Positions 25,470 through 34,157 of a DNA stretch of 52,498 nucleotides are shown here, in pieces. The position numbers and the translations under genes are program-made. Source of the DNA: Acidobacteria bacterium UBA2990 (lineage in GTDB: Bacteria > Acidobacteriota > Vicinamibacteria > Vicinamibacterales > UBA8438); the NCBI GenBank assembly GCA_002347025.1, contig DEAE01000016.1, positions 185,263 to 237,760 on the forward strand, given 5' to 3'. The notes under the pieces were generated by a model. The model was not told the DNA's origin. It did no database searches and saw only the letters and a program-made list of their open reading frames with translations. Within the stretch, counting starts at the first letter, position 1. Each line of letters opens with the position of its first letter.

Positions 25470-26306
25470 GTGATCGTCGATTACCCCGCTGATCTGTATG
25501 TTGCCACGCACACCGGCAATGATGGTGACGTGGCTTTCTACCGTGACTCTTGCGCAGGGGTGAAATCGGTGCTCGAACTTGGCTGCGGAAACGCCCGCAT
25601 CCTGTCTCAGCTTCACGAACCATCGAGGCGCTTGGTGGGCTTAGACACCAATCCAGAACTACTGGCCATGGCCAGCGCTCGGCTCGGTCACCAACGACAG
25701 CCAGCGATTGAACTGATTCAGGCGGACATGCAGAGCTTCCAGCTCGGCGAACAGTTTGAACGAATCATTATTCCTTACAGCGGCCTGTACTGCCTGCTCG
25801 ACGACATCGCTCTCCGCAACTGCCTAGCCTGTATCTGGGACCACCTTTGCCCTGGCGGCCAGTTGGTGTTGGATGCCTATGCCATCGACAATGTGCACGA
25901 CCAGGGTCCCATGGAGACCACGAGGCACGAGCGATTTAGCCCAATTGGCACAATCAGCCTAGGAGACCTCCACTATGAAGTTGCCGAGCGAACCATCTGG
26001 AATCACGATCAACAAAATCTTGACGTCTGGTATCGTTACCAGCCGGTTGCTGGAAAGCCAATCTATACACGGCTGCAGCATCGCTATGTCCTAGCCAGGC
26101 AACTGCGGGACGCAGCGCGGGCCACCGGATTCAAGCGAATGGACATGTGGGGGGGATTCCACCGACCGCCCTACGACCCGACCGGCAGTGACCTTATAGT
26201 CTTCAGGGCGACGAAACCGGCTACCACCGGTTTACCAGTCAAACCTGGGAGAGCTCCCGGTCAAGCTAACCGCGGACCCACATCTAAAATCGCAACAGTC
26301 GGTTGA
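25470..26306 (+). CDS. class I SAM-dependent methyltransferase
   Basis: The 278-residue protein has the SAM-binding motif I VLELGCGNARILSQL near residue 34, an acidic residue at the end of strand two (VGLDTNPELL), ELIQADMQSFQL, and IIIPYSGLYCLL as motif post-II, the usual order for class I enzymes. The substrate is unknown. It begins with GTG 25470 after AGAGGAACC, 24 bp downstream of the phosphatase gene, so the pair may be functionally linked. Its 3' end overlaps the convergent DUF5916 gene by 23 bp (26284-26306). The last 30 residues are Pro/Gly-rich and probably disordered. Confidence 0.82.
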   Translation: MIVDYPADLYVATHTGNDGDVAFYRDSCAGVKSVLELGCGNARILSQLHEPSRRLVGLDTNPELLAMASARLGHQRQPAIELIQADMQSFQLGEQFERIIIPYSGLYCLLDDIALRNCLACIWDHLCPGGQLVLDAYAIDNVHDQGPMETTRHERFSPIGTISLGDLHYEVAERTIWNHDQQNLDVWYRYQPVAGKPIYTRLQHRYVLARQLRDAARATGFKRMDMWGGFHRPPYDPTGSDLIVFRATKPATTGLPVKPGRAPGQANRGPTSKIATVG

Positions 26307-29154
26307 ACTTGACGACGAATCCCCGGTTCCGCAATTCAGTATTACGGTCCGGCATCAAGGGGTCCGTATCCCGGTCCTCGGTGTAAACAACGAACAACTC
26401 ACTCCCTGGAATATATTCCCAACGGAGGCGCAAGTTATTACTGAGAGTGCGGCTCGCGGAGTTGTATTGAATGAGACCACTAAAAAACATGCGCGGCGTG
26501 AAGGTGTAGTTGACTCGAGTAACCAGCAAATTTGTCTGAAATTCGCCCAACGGCGTGTCGATCCAGTTAAGGGACACACTCGGCTCTACTGAAAATTGCT
26601 CGGTTAGTGGAAACCGCGCTCGACGGAATCCCACCGACCGAATCGTGCCGTTGAAATACCCACCTGCGCGTGCTGAAAAGGTCCCTGTAAGCCGACGCTG
26701 CGGACCTGAAGTGTAGCCTACCTCGACATCGCGGAAATCATAGCCACCCACAGGAAGTGTCACACCCGGACCCGGCCTAAATGGCCTGGTCAGAAACTCG
26801 TAATTCTCTGCAACATTGAAACGAACCGAATCCGTGTTCTCCAACTGCGTGGAGAAACCTAGTTGGGACTGGCGCGTCTGTACAATTCCCGTGTCAGCAG
26901 CTTCGATATAGTCAAGAGCTCCTTCGAAGAAGAACTGCCGGACGGACTCCAGCGAACGCGGCCGTGGACTGAAACGTCCCCTGGTGTAGGTCCGCCGAAA
27001 GTTGTCTCGACGGAGAAACCCGACCTCTGGGACGAAGTTATCCTCTACGACGAGATGCTCGGCTCGAAACCCATACCGGTCTGCCCCGTATTCGAACCGA
27101 CCTTGATAACTCGCGTTCTCGTCTTCGAGGCCTGGCACCTCGGTCTTGGCCAGGTAGGTAACCAAGCTGATGTTCTCGTAGAACGAGAACGTTGCATCGG
27201 CACCGTAGGTTTGACTCGCTCCATCTCCGACCAAGGAGACCGATCGATTTGTGAACAATGCTCCCACGGTGCTACGCCGAAGGATGTCTCGCCTGACTCG
27301 CCCCACGGTAAAATTTGTCGGCTTAAGGCTGCCAACCGCCTGATCATCAGTCTGTATATTGATTAACCCGACATCGAATGCCCCAACTTTGCCAGTTACC
27401 CGCCCGCCGCCGAGAATAGGAACAACGGTGCCCTGTTTTAGCCCAATCTGGCGGCTGTAAAACAAAGTGGGAGCATTACCCCCACCGCTGAAGCCACCAC
27501 CACCTGTAAAACGGAGCGCACCCCCGAAGCCGCCGACTGCAGCACCGCGCGCAAAATTAAAGACCTGTGCGCCTTCCAAGAAAAATTCGCGCTTCTCGGG
27601 AAAGAAGAGGCTAAAACGCGTCAAATTCACCTGCTGCTCATCGACCTCAACCTGCGCGAAGTCGGTGTTGTAAGTGAAATCGGCCGTCAAATTTTGGTTG
27701 ATGCCATATTTGACGTCGATACCAAAATCTCCACTTCCAACATTCCTGGTCGGTGGACTCGCCTTCAGATTCGAGCTCACTCCCCCGATTGTGTAGGGTT
27801 TGAGTTCCACATTCTTACTGCCGTCCGGTACGTCAAGGCCAACAAGCGATGCCGCCTCGGATACACGGAACACAGCCGCACGCCCTGCGGAAATTGGCAG
27901 CGGGGTCAAAAAGGCGCGCTCGTTCGCCGCCGCCATACCGCGGCCCACCTGGAACCCCCACACCTGGTCCGATCCCGGTCGATAACGCAAGGACCGAAAT
28001 GGGATCAGCATCTCGAATGTCCACCCCCCCTCGAACCGTCCGGTACGCATATTCCAGATAGGGTTCCAGTCAAAGCTTGGATTACCTTCATTGGTGATGG
28101 TGATATCAGCAAAACCTCCAATCGGATTGATAATAAAACCAACAGCATTCCGCCGATCATAAAAGGTATCCAGCACCACCCGAATATTGTCATTCTGTAG
28201 AATGTTAAAGGAGTCACGACGCATCTCATTGGCGACCCACTCACTCTCCGGTGCCGCATTCCACACTCGCCCGGCGACATAGAAATTTCGATCGTCAAAT
28301 GTAACCCAGACCTCGGTTTTCTCACTCGCCGGCTCACCTTCATTCGGAGCTTGCTGAATGAAATCCGTGATGGGTGATACAACCTGAAACAACTGTTCAT
28401 CAAGGGAACCGTCGAGATCGAACTCTTCGGTCAAGCGGGTCGCACGAACAGTGGCCCGCCCCTCAGTATCTCGATTAATTACCGCCGGCGCCACCGGTGG
28501 CGCCGGGCCATAAATCACGCCAGGCACAGGGGCTGCTCGTTCGGTAAACTCTGTCTCTGACAACCCTCGTTCGGTCGGTCGCCTCACGGGACGAGACCTA
28601 GTCGCAGGGCCACCAACACGACCTCTCATAGCCTGGCTTGGGGAGGGTACCGAAGGTGGCCGAATCACCTGCGCTGAAGCGCTGGCCCCTGGGACGGCCC
28701 CTGCCAGCACGGGCAACAGTTCCCCAACAAGTTGGTCTTGCAAAACAAAAAATCGGTCCAATTCACCATCGACCGTCACTGCACCAGAAACGAGCCCGGT
28801 CAAAACATCAACCACTCGCGCGGTAATACGTAGCTCGCCACCAAGCCGCTGGTAGCTGCCGGCAACCACCCACTGAACTCCGAGTTGCTGGCCCGCCTCA
28901 GAAGCCCGCGTGATCGAACGCAGCCCAATCAAACCACTGTTCAGACCAGCGGCTACGGTCTCAGCTATCCCGGCACCCAACCAGTCGTCCTCCGTCTTCC
29001 CACTGATATTGTCAAACGGGACAACCGCCACGCGATCAGCCGCGAGCTCTGAGGACACCTGCGCTATGCCCACGGTCGACGACAGCATCCCCACGACCAC
29101 CAACGCCGCGCCAAACCTCATACCAGCACAAAAAACACTACGACGACTGGTCAA
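26284..29154 (-). CDS. TolB-like + CBM9-like + DUF5916 outer-membrane-type protein
   Basis: The 956-residue exported protein has three parts. Residues about 40-165 form a CsgG/TolB-like nucleotide-binding-fold domain (RVAVVPFDNISGKTEDDWLG, ETVAAGLNSGLIGLRSI, VVAGSYQRLGGELRITARVV). Then, after a Pro/Arg-rich linker, comes a CBM9-type beta-sandwich (EFDLDGSLDEQLFQVV, EVWVTFDDRNFYVAGRVW). The C-terminal two-thirds is DUF5916, a predicted outer-membrane beta-barrel (RSLRYRPGSDQVWGFQVGRG, FFPEKREFFLEGAQVFNFA, final strand FVVKFNRLLRF ending in Phe). DUF5916 proteins are common in Bacteroidetes and Acidobacteria but their role is unclear. TTG 29154 is chosen since AAGGAGG precedes it; ATG 29121 is an alternative without a ribosome site. 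Convergent overlap with the methyltransferase. Confidence 0.8.
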   Translation of the reverse strand: MTSRRSVFCAGMRFGAALVVVGMLSSTVGIAQVSSELAADRVAVVPFDNISGKTEDDWLGAGIAETVAAGLNSGLIGLRSITRASEAGQQLGVQWVVAGSYQRLGGELRITARVVDVLTGLVSGAVTVDGELDRFFVLQDQLVGELLPVLAGAVPGASASAQVIRPPSVPSPSQAMRGRVGGPATRSRPVRRPTERGLSETEFTERAAPVPGVIYGPAPPVAPAVINRDTEGRATVRATRLTEEFDLDGSLDEQLFQVVSPITDFIQQAPNEGEPASEKTEVWVTFDDRNFYVAGRVWNAAPESEWVANEMRRDSFNILQNDNIRVVLDTFYDRRNAVGFIINPIGGFADITITNEGNPSFDWNPIWNMRTGRFEGGWTFEMLIPFRSLRYRPGSDQVWGFQVGRGMAAANERAFLTPLPISAGRAAVFRVSEAASLVGLDVPDGSKNVELKPYTIGGVSSNLKASPPTRNVGSGDFGIDVKYGINQNLTADFTYNTDFAQVEVDEQQVNLTRFSLFFPEKREFFLEGAQVFNFARGAAVGGFGGALRFTGGGGFSGGGNAPTLFYSRQIGLKQGTVVPILGGGRVTGKVGAFDVGLINIQTDDQAVGSLKPTNFTVGRVRRDILRRSTVGALFTNRSVSLVGDGASQTYGADATFSFYENISLVTYLAKTEVPGLEDENASYQGRFEYGADRYGFRAEHLVVEDNFVPEVGFLRRDNFRRTYTRGRFSPRPRSLESVRQFFFEGALDYIEAADTGIVQTRQSQLGFSTQLENTDSVRFNVAENYEFLTRPFRPGPGVTLPVGGYDFRDVEVGYTSGPQRRLTGTFSARAGGYFNGTIRSVGFRRARFPLTEQFSVEPSVSLNWIDTPLGEFQTNLLVTRVNYTFTPRMFFSGLIQYNSASRTLSNNLRLRWEYIPGSELFVVYTEDRDTDPLMPDRNTELRNRGFVVKFNRLLRF

Positions 29155-29297
29155 CAGGCCTCCTTCCAACCGACACCATCCCGGGGACGGCTTCCATCAA
29201 CGCTAACGACTAGTTTTTGTAGAAGCGCAATACTGGGGACGACCACACCATCACTCACGTTTACCCAAGTTTGCCATCCTCGACAAAATGACTCCAC

Positions 29298-30383
29298 CTA
29301 ATAACGCTCTTTATCACTCGCTGGTGCCATCGGCCATGGCTCTGATGGCACACCGTTCACCGTTGCCCCAGCATGCATGACGGTCGGGGCCATTTCAAGA
29401 AATGGTGTCGGAAAACTGTGAGTCGGTGTGGACACTTCGTCGAGCACGCCAACCTGGGCCTCGTCAAGCTGGACCATCAGCCCAGCAAGATTTGCTTCAA
29501 GCTGATCCAATGTACGAGCCCCAATAATCGTTGAGTCAACACCAGGCCTTCCCTGGATCCAAGCCAACGCCACCGCCGCCGGAGTTGTGTTCAAGTCAGC
29601 AGCGATACGTTCCAGCGCATCAAGAATCACAAAAGTCTGTTCGGTAAAGTACGACTTGACCCGTTCACCGCGGCCTGGTTCCACATCCCTCATGTTTTGA
29701 CGAGTGTACTTACCGGTCAATACACCTCCCCGCAGAGGGGACCATGGAGTCACCCCGAGGCCCAGTTCACGAGCCATCGGCACAAGCTCGCCTTCAACCG
29801 TCCGCTCAAGCAGTGAGTATTCGATCTGCAACGCAACCAGGGGAACCCAGCCGCGAAACCCTGCGATCACCTGCGCCTGGGCCACCTTCCAAGCTGGAGT
29901 GTCTGAGAACCCGATATAGCGCACCTTGCCGGAAGTAACAAGGTCGTCGAGCGCGCGCAACGTTTCGTCAATAGGAGTAAATTGATCCCAAAGGTGCATC
30001 CAGTAAAGATCAATATAGTCGGTTTGCAAACGTCGCAGCGACTCGTCACACGCTGCCATTACCGATTTTCGATTTGCTCCACCAGCGTTCGGGTCAGGCG
30101 GAAAGAGATTCGCGAAAAATTTCGTCGCAATGACAAGTTCATCGCGACGCAACGACCGCTGGCGAACATAGTCTCCAAGAATTTTCTCTGAATGCCCCTT
30201 AGTATACGCATTGGCGGTATCCACAAAATTACCACCCTGCTCCAGGAAGCGAGTCAAAATCGCTTCGGCCTCGCCGACCCTCGAGCCCCAGCCCCAATCC
30301 TCCCCAAAAGTCATTGCACCTAGGCAAAATGGACTGACTCGCAAGCCTGACCGTCCAAGCGTGACGTAATGGTCTAACGACAT
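29298..30383 (-). CDS. aldo/keto reductase
   Basis: A 361-residue NAD(P)H-dependent oxidoreductase of the AKR superfamily. Visible are CLGAMTFGEDWGWG, the catalytic Asp/Tyr pair in FVDTANAYTKGHSE, the Lys in VIATKFF, the His in YWMHLWDQFTP, and C-terminal cofactor residues around STIIGARTLDQLEANL. The layout is that of the YdjG/YhdN-like group that reduces aldehydes or ketones or oxidises sugars in the cytoplasm. ATG 30383 follows GAAAGGG. It is transcribed alone, divergent from the sulfatase-type gene 254 bp away. No specific substrate can be named. Confidence 0.9.
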   Translation of the reverse strand: MSLDHYVTLGRSGLRVSPFCLGAMTFGEDWGWGSRVGEAEAILTRFLEQGGNFVDTANAYTKGHSEKILGDYVRQRSLRRDELVIATKFFANLFPPDPNAGGANRKSVMAACDESLRRLQTDYIDLYWMHLWDQFTPIDETLRALDDLVTSGKVRYIGFSDTPAWKVAQAQVIAGFRGWVPLVALQIEYSLLERTVEGELVPMARELGLGVTPWSPLRGGVLTGKYTRQNMRDVEPGRGERVKSYFTEQTFVILDALERIAADLNTTPAAVALAWIQGRPGVDSTIIGARTLDQLEANLAGLMVQLDEAQVGVLDEVSTPTHSFPTPFLEMAPTVMHAGATVNGVPSEPWPMAPASDKERY

Positions 30384-30636
30384 CGATACCCTTTCAGTGA
30401 AAACAGCGCATAACTCAGTAAAACGGCCATAGGATCAAGGCTTCAGCACCTTTCTCACACCAAGCTGAGGCTAAATCGGTGTCTACACTATAAACCTGAC
30501 AGATTACCGGCATCACTACCTCTGATGTTCAACCGTCAAACCGACGTGGAACAACAATCGACGCAAAGCGGCATCTCTCATTACAACCACCCGGGTGTAT
30601 GATTTTGCAGGTATCGACAATCTTCGAGGAACTTCT

Positions 30637-33144
30637 ATGCGTCATGTATTCACGTTGGTCGGCATCAGCACGCTACTCGGCGCCGTTTCTTGCCAAGGCG
30701 TATCTACACCGATCACGCTCAGACTCATTGACCTATTCGAGACCGCAACCGTGCTCGGCACCGTTTCGGTTGACTCAGTTGAACCAACCGAGTGGCGCTT
30801 CGACGGTCAGGGCACAGTGCCCCTCCCAACTGCCGACGAGAGTGACGGTGAGCCTGTTGAAGACCGTAGTGAAAGATACGGATGGGCAGCCTACCACGAT
30901 GTCACGGGTTTTGGCGTCACGGACGGACGACTGGTCGGCACGACCGGAGAGCTTCCGTTGCTACACGCAACCCGACCCGAAAGGCTGGACGAGAATGACC
31001 TTCTCCAAGCCATTGAAATTACCATGCGTGTCTCGGCCGGATCGCAGGTCGGCATCACATTCAATGGTGCTGATGCCCTGGATGAAGAACGGACACTTCG
31101 CACGATCCGAAATGCTGCCGAACCACCGCTGGCCGCCGAACTGGAACCAGGTGATGAGTTCCACACCTATCGCTTGGAAAACCCGGGCCGCTCATTCTCA
31201 ATCGGTGGTCTGGAACACATCCTCATCCAACCAAGTGACGTGTCTGACGCGGAATTTGCAATCGAGTCGATCCGTGCGATCCCACGCAAAGAACACTTAC
31301 GGTCGATCGCCTCAGGCCCGGGGTGGCAAGGCCTCGACGAAGTGTATCGGGAAACGATAGTCAGCCGGGCTCCCGAACAGATTACCGTCGAACTCCAGTT
31401 ACCAGATCGTCCCAGCCTCGAGTTGGCAATTGGCACAATCGAGGACCACCCAGTGACATTCAACGTCGGCATTGACAATGGCTCTGGCGACACACCGCTA
31501 TGGCGCCGGACGGTCACCCTACCTCGCCGCTGGGTCTCAAATCGCATAGCACTGGACGACTACGCAGGGCAACAAGTGACGTTATCATTGTCGCTCGAAG
31601 GCGCTGAGGATGGACTAGTGGGGTTCTGGGGTACACCCGTTGTGCGAGACGTCGACGCACCGGCCCCAATTGCCGCTGCCGCCCGGTCTGCAGCCAGGGC
31701 GGCACTCCGCGACGGAGGGTCTGAGGCGCCACAAGGGGTCATCGTATTTCTGGGTGATACCCTCCGCCGTGATCACCTCGATGCCTGGGGACACGAGCGG
31801 GCAACTGCGCCTACCCTATCAGCACTAGCGGCCCGCGGGGTTCAATTCATTGACGCTATCTCACAAGCTACCTGGACCAAGGTATCAGTCCCATCCCTAC
31901 TCAGCTCGGTCTATCCGGCATCACACGGCATTACCGGCATGGCCGATCGACTCTCGTCAACCGCCACTACCCTTGCCGAAACCTACCGCGAAGCGGGCTA
32001 CGCCACATTTGCAACTTCTTCAGTTCAATTCACCGGCAAACTAAGTAACCTGCACCAAGGTGTCGAGGTTCTGCACGAACGGGCCTCGATCGACAACGAC
32101 CGCCTTGGCCACAGTCGAGCCAAAACGGCCCGAACCTACGTCGACCGATTTCTGACCTGGCTGGACGACCACCACGATGTCCCCTTCTACGCCTTTATCC
32201 ATGTTTTCGACCCACATGATCCTTTTGAACCTTATCCACCGTATGATCTGATGTGGGCCGCACCGACCGGAAAAGAAGAACACGAAGCCTTCCTGGAACA
32301 AGTCGGTGACTCACTCGGGGACGACCGAAGGGTCGCTGATGGAAACCGATTTGGTCCTGAACGGTTTCCCAATCGCGAGGAACTCGAAGCGGCGGGCGTT
32401 GATCCTGAAAAATACATCAGTCATCAACTCGATTGGTATGACGGTTCGATCCGCGGCATGGATGCCGAAATCGCCAGATTGATGGAAGGCCTAGAAGAAC
32501 GCGGCGTCGCCGAAGACACACTCCTCGCCTTTGTAAGCGACCACGGTGAGGAATTCCTCGACCACGGTTGGGGCTGGCACGGCAACACGGTGTATGGTGA
32601 GAGCGTGAATGTACCACTGCTACTGCACTGGCCAGCCGTCCTACCGGAAGGCCTCATCGTTGACGAAACAGTGGAATCGCTTAGCTTGATGCCGACGCTG
32701 CTCTCGCTGAGCGGTCTACCAATCGCTGACACCGTCCAAGGACAAAGCCTATTGCCGCTAGTCGCCAACCCTGAAGACCCGACAGCCATCGGGTGGATCG
32801 AACGCCCGGCCTTCAGCGAGCGGAAGCGGATCTCCAGCCGTCGCGAGCGAGCACCCTATGACGTCGACCAATATGCTGTGGTCTTGAATGGTTGGAAATT
32901 AGTGCAAAACGTCGCACCTCCAGAGGGCATGACGGAGTTTGAACTCTACAACCATTCAGACGACCCCTTGAACCACAGGGATGTAGCCCAGGAACACCCT
33001 GACATTGTCGAGCAACTGAAAGCAGAACTCGCAGGCCGACTTCGATACGCAGAGGCACGCCAGCTACCAACAGATGAGGATGCTACCGAAGGGCTTAGCC
33101 CAGAAGAATTGCGACGTCTCCGAAGCCTCGGATACATTCGTTAG
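30637..33144 (+). CDS. sulfatase/phosphatase-superfamily lipoprotein lacking the formylglycine cysteine
   Basis: The 835-residue precursor starts with a lipoprotein-like signal (HVFTLVGISTLLGAVSC). Residues about 20-350 are a beta-rich N-terminal region of unknown type; the rest is the alkaline-phosphatase/sulfatase fold: VIVFLGDTLRRDHLDAWG (metal Asp374), WTKVSVPSLLSSVYPASHG at the nucleophile site, FIHVFDPHDPFEPYPPY, and FVSDHGEEFLDHG (Asp635, His636). At the nucleophile position Thr414 or Ser417 replaces the Cys/Ser of CxPSR, so formylglycine activation is impossible; phosphodiesterase, phosphoglycerol transferase or phosphatase activity is likelier. ATG 30637 has GAGGA upstream. It is followed 157 bp later by the cytochrome b gene. 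Confidence 0.82.
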   Translation: MRHVFTLVGISTLLGAVSCQGVSTPITLRLIDLFETATVLGTVSVDSVEPTEWRFDGQGTVPLPTADESDGEPVEDRSERYGWAAYHDVTGFGVTDGRLVGTTGELPLLHATRPERLDENDLLQAIEITMRVSAGSQVGITFNGADALDEERTLRTIRNAAEPPLAAELEPGDEFHTYRLENPGRSFSIGGLEHILIQPSDVSDAEFAIESIRAIPRKEHLRSIASGPGWQGLDEVYRETIVSRAPEQITVELQLPDRPSLELAIGTIEDHPVTFNVGIDNGSGDTPLWRRTVTLPRRWVSNRIALDDYAGQQVTLSLSLEGAEDGLVGFWGTPVVRDVDAPAPIAAAARSAARAALRDGGSEAPQGVIVFLGDTLRRDHLDAWGHERATAPTLSALAARGVQFIDAISQATWTKVSVPSLLSSVYPASHGITGMADRLSSTATTLAETYREAGYATFATSSVQFTGKLSNLHQGVEVLHERASIDNDRLGHSRAKTARTYVDRFLTWLDDHHDVPFYAFIHVFDPHDPFEPYPPYDLMWAAPTGKEEHEAFLEQVGDSLGDDRRVADGNRFGPERFPNREELEAAGVDPEKYISHQLDWYDGSIRGMDAEIARLMEGLEERGVAEDTLLAFVSDHGEEFLDHGWGWHGNTVYGESVNVPLLLHWPAVLPEGLIVDETVESLSLMPTLLSLSGLPIADTVQGQSLLPLVANPEDPTAIGWIERPAFSERKRISSRRERAPYDVDQYAVVLNGWKLVQNVAPPEGMTEFELYNHSDDPLNHRDVAQEHPDIVEQLKAELAGRLRYAEARQLPTDEDATEGLSPEELRRLRSLGYIR

Positions 33145-33301
33145 CGACCAGCTGACAGCTTTTAGACTATCGGGCAGAGCCGGTCACCAACTACAACAAC
33201 GGCCAAAGTCAGAAACAGCGGTCCACCGGTGGAGTCTGGCGCAGAGTACATGCGTTCACTCCATAAACTCCAGCTAGGACCGCTGGTACGGAGGAACATC
33301 A

Positions 33302-34138
33302 GTGGATATCGTTCAGACAGCCCTAGATCCGTGGGGGCGAACCGTACTCACCCATGTCGCCTGGAATATCTTTTGGGTGTCGATCTTTGTTTTCATCACA
33401 TTTCTTGTAGCCCATGCGTCCTACATCATTCTTTCGGCGCACCGCGTGCGCCCCAAAAGTGAAACAGACACCCTCGAATCTAAACACACTGGCCTTCCTG
33501 AACGCGTCAAACGACACTCCTTCATGGCCCGTCTGTTTCATTGGGTAATGGCTGGGTCTGTTTTCACTCTGCTTGGCACAGCATTCTTTCCCATCATGGG
33601 GTGGCAATTCGACTGGGTTGAAATTCACTATACGGCCGGGTTGGTCTTAACCGGATCAATCATCTTTCACATCCTGCACACAGTATTCTTTCTCGATTTT
33701 TGGTCTATCTGGGTCGGACCAAAGGATATTCCGGAGTTTAAGGCCGAAATCATGCGTGAGGCTGGTCACGTGGTGTCTGGACCTCATCCGGCCAAATACC
33801 CAATCGGCAATAGACTCTACCATCTGGTACTGACCTTCGTGGGGTGTACCGTCAGTCTCACTGGGGTGGTCATGTTGTGGCGAATGGGCACAACATTCAT
33901 TACCCCCAATCCATACATTCTCGGTGAAGGCACCTGGGGTTGGGTCTATGTCTTTCACGGCATGACAGGGCTCTCACTCGCCGGACTGAGCCTGGCTCAT
34001 ATTATCTTCGGCATACGACCTAAGAATTGGTGGCTGACCAAGTCCATGATTGTCGGGTCGGTCTCCCGTCGGGAATACCTCGAGCATCACGAACCTAGTC
34101 GCTGGCCGATATCCACCCGCAAGACCGGCAACCTCTAG
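33302..34138 (+). CDS. formate dehydrogenase gamma / cytochrome b561-like membrane subunit
   Basis: The 278-residue integral membrane protein has an extra N-terminal hydrophobic segment (IFWVSIFVFITFLVAHASYI) then four helices with heme-ligand His in RLFHWVMAGSVFTLLG, EIHYTAGLVLTGSIIFHILH and YVFHGMTGLSLAGLSLAHII, as in FdnI-type diheme cytochrome b subunits that pass electrons to quinone. The catalytic and iron-sulfur partners of such complexes are not next to it, so its electron donor is unknown. GTG 33302 is fixed by GGAGGA. It ends 19 bp from the convergent MBOAT gene. Confidence 0.8.
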   Translation: MDIVQTALDPWGRTVLTHVAWNIFWVSIFVFITFLVAHASYIILSAHRVRPKSETDTLESKHTGLPERVKRHSFMARLFHWVMAGSVFTLLGTAFFPIMGWQFDWVEIHYTAGLVLTGSIIFHILHTVFFLDFWSIWVGPKDIPEFKAEIMREAGHVVSGPHPAKYPIGNRLYHLVLTFVGCTVSLTGVVMLWRMGTTFITPNPYILGEGTWGWVYVFHGMTGLSLAGLSLAHIIFGIRPKNWWLTKSMIVGSVSRREYLEHHEPSRWPISTRKTGNL

Positions 34139-34157
34139 AAATTTGTTCAAAGAATCA

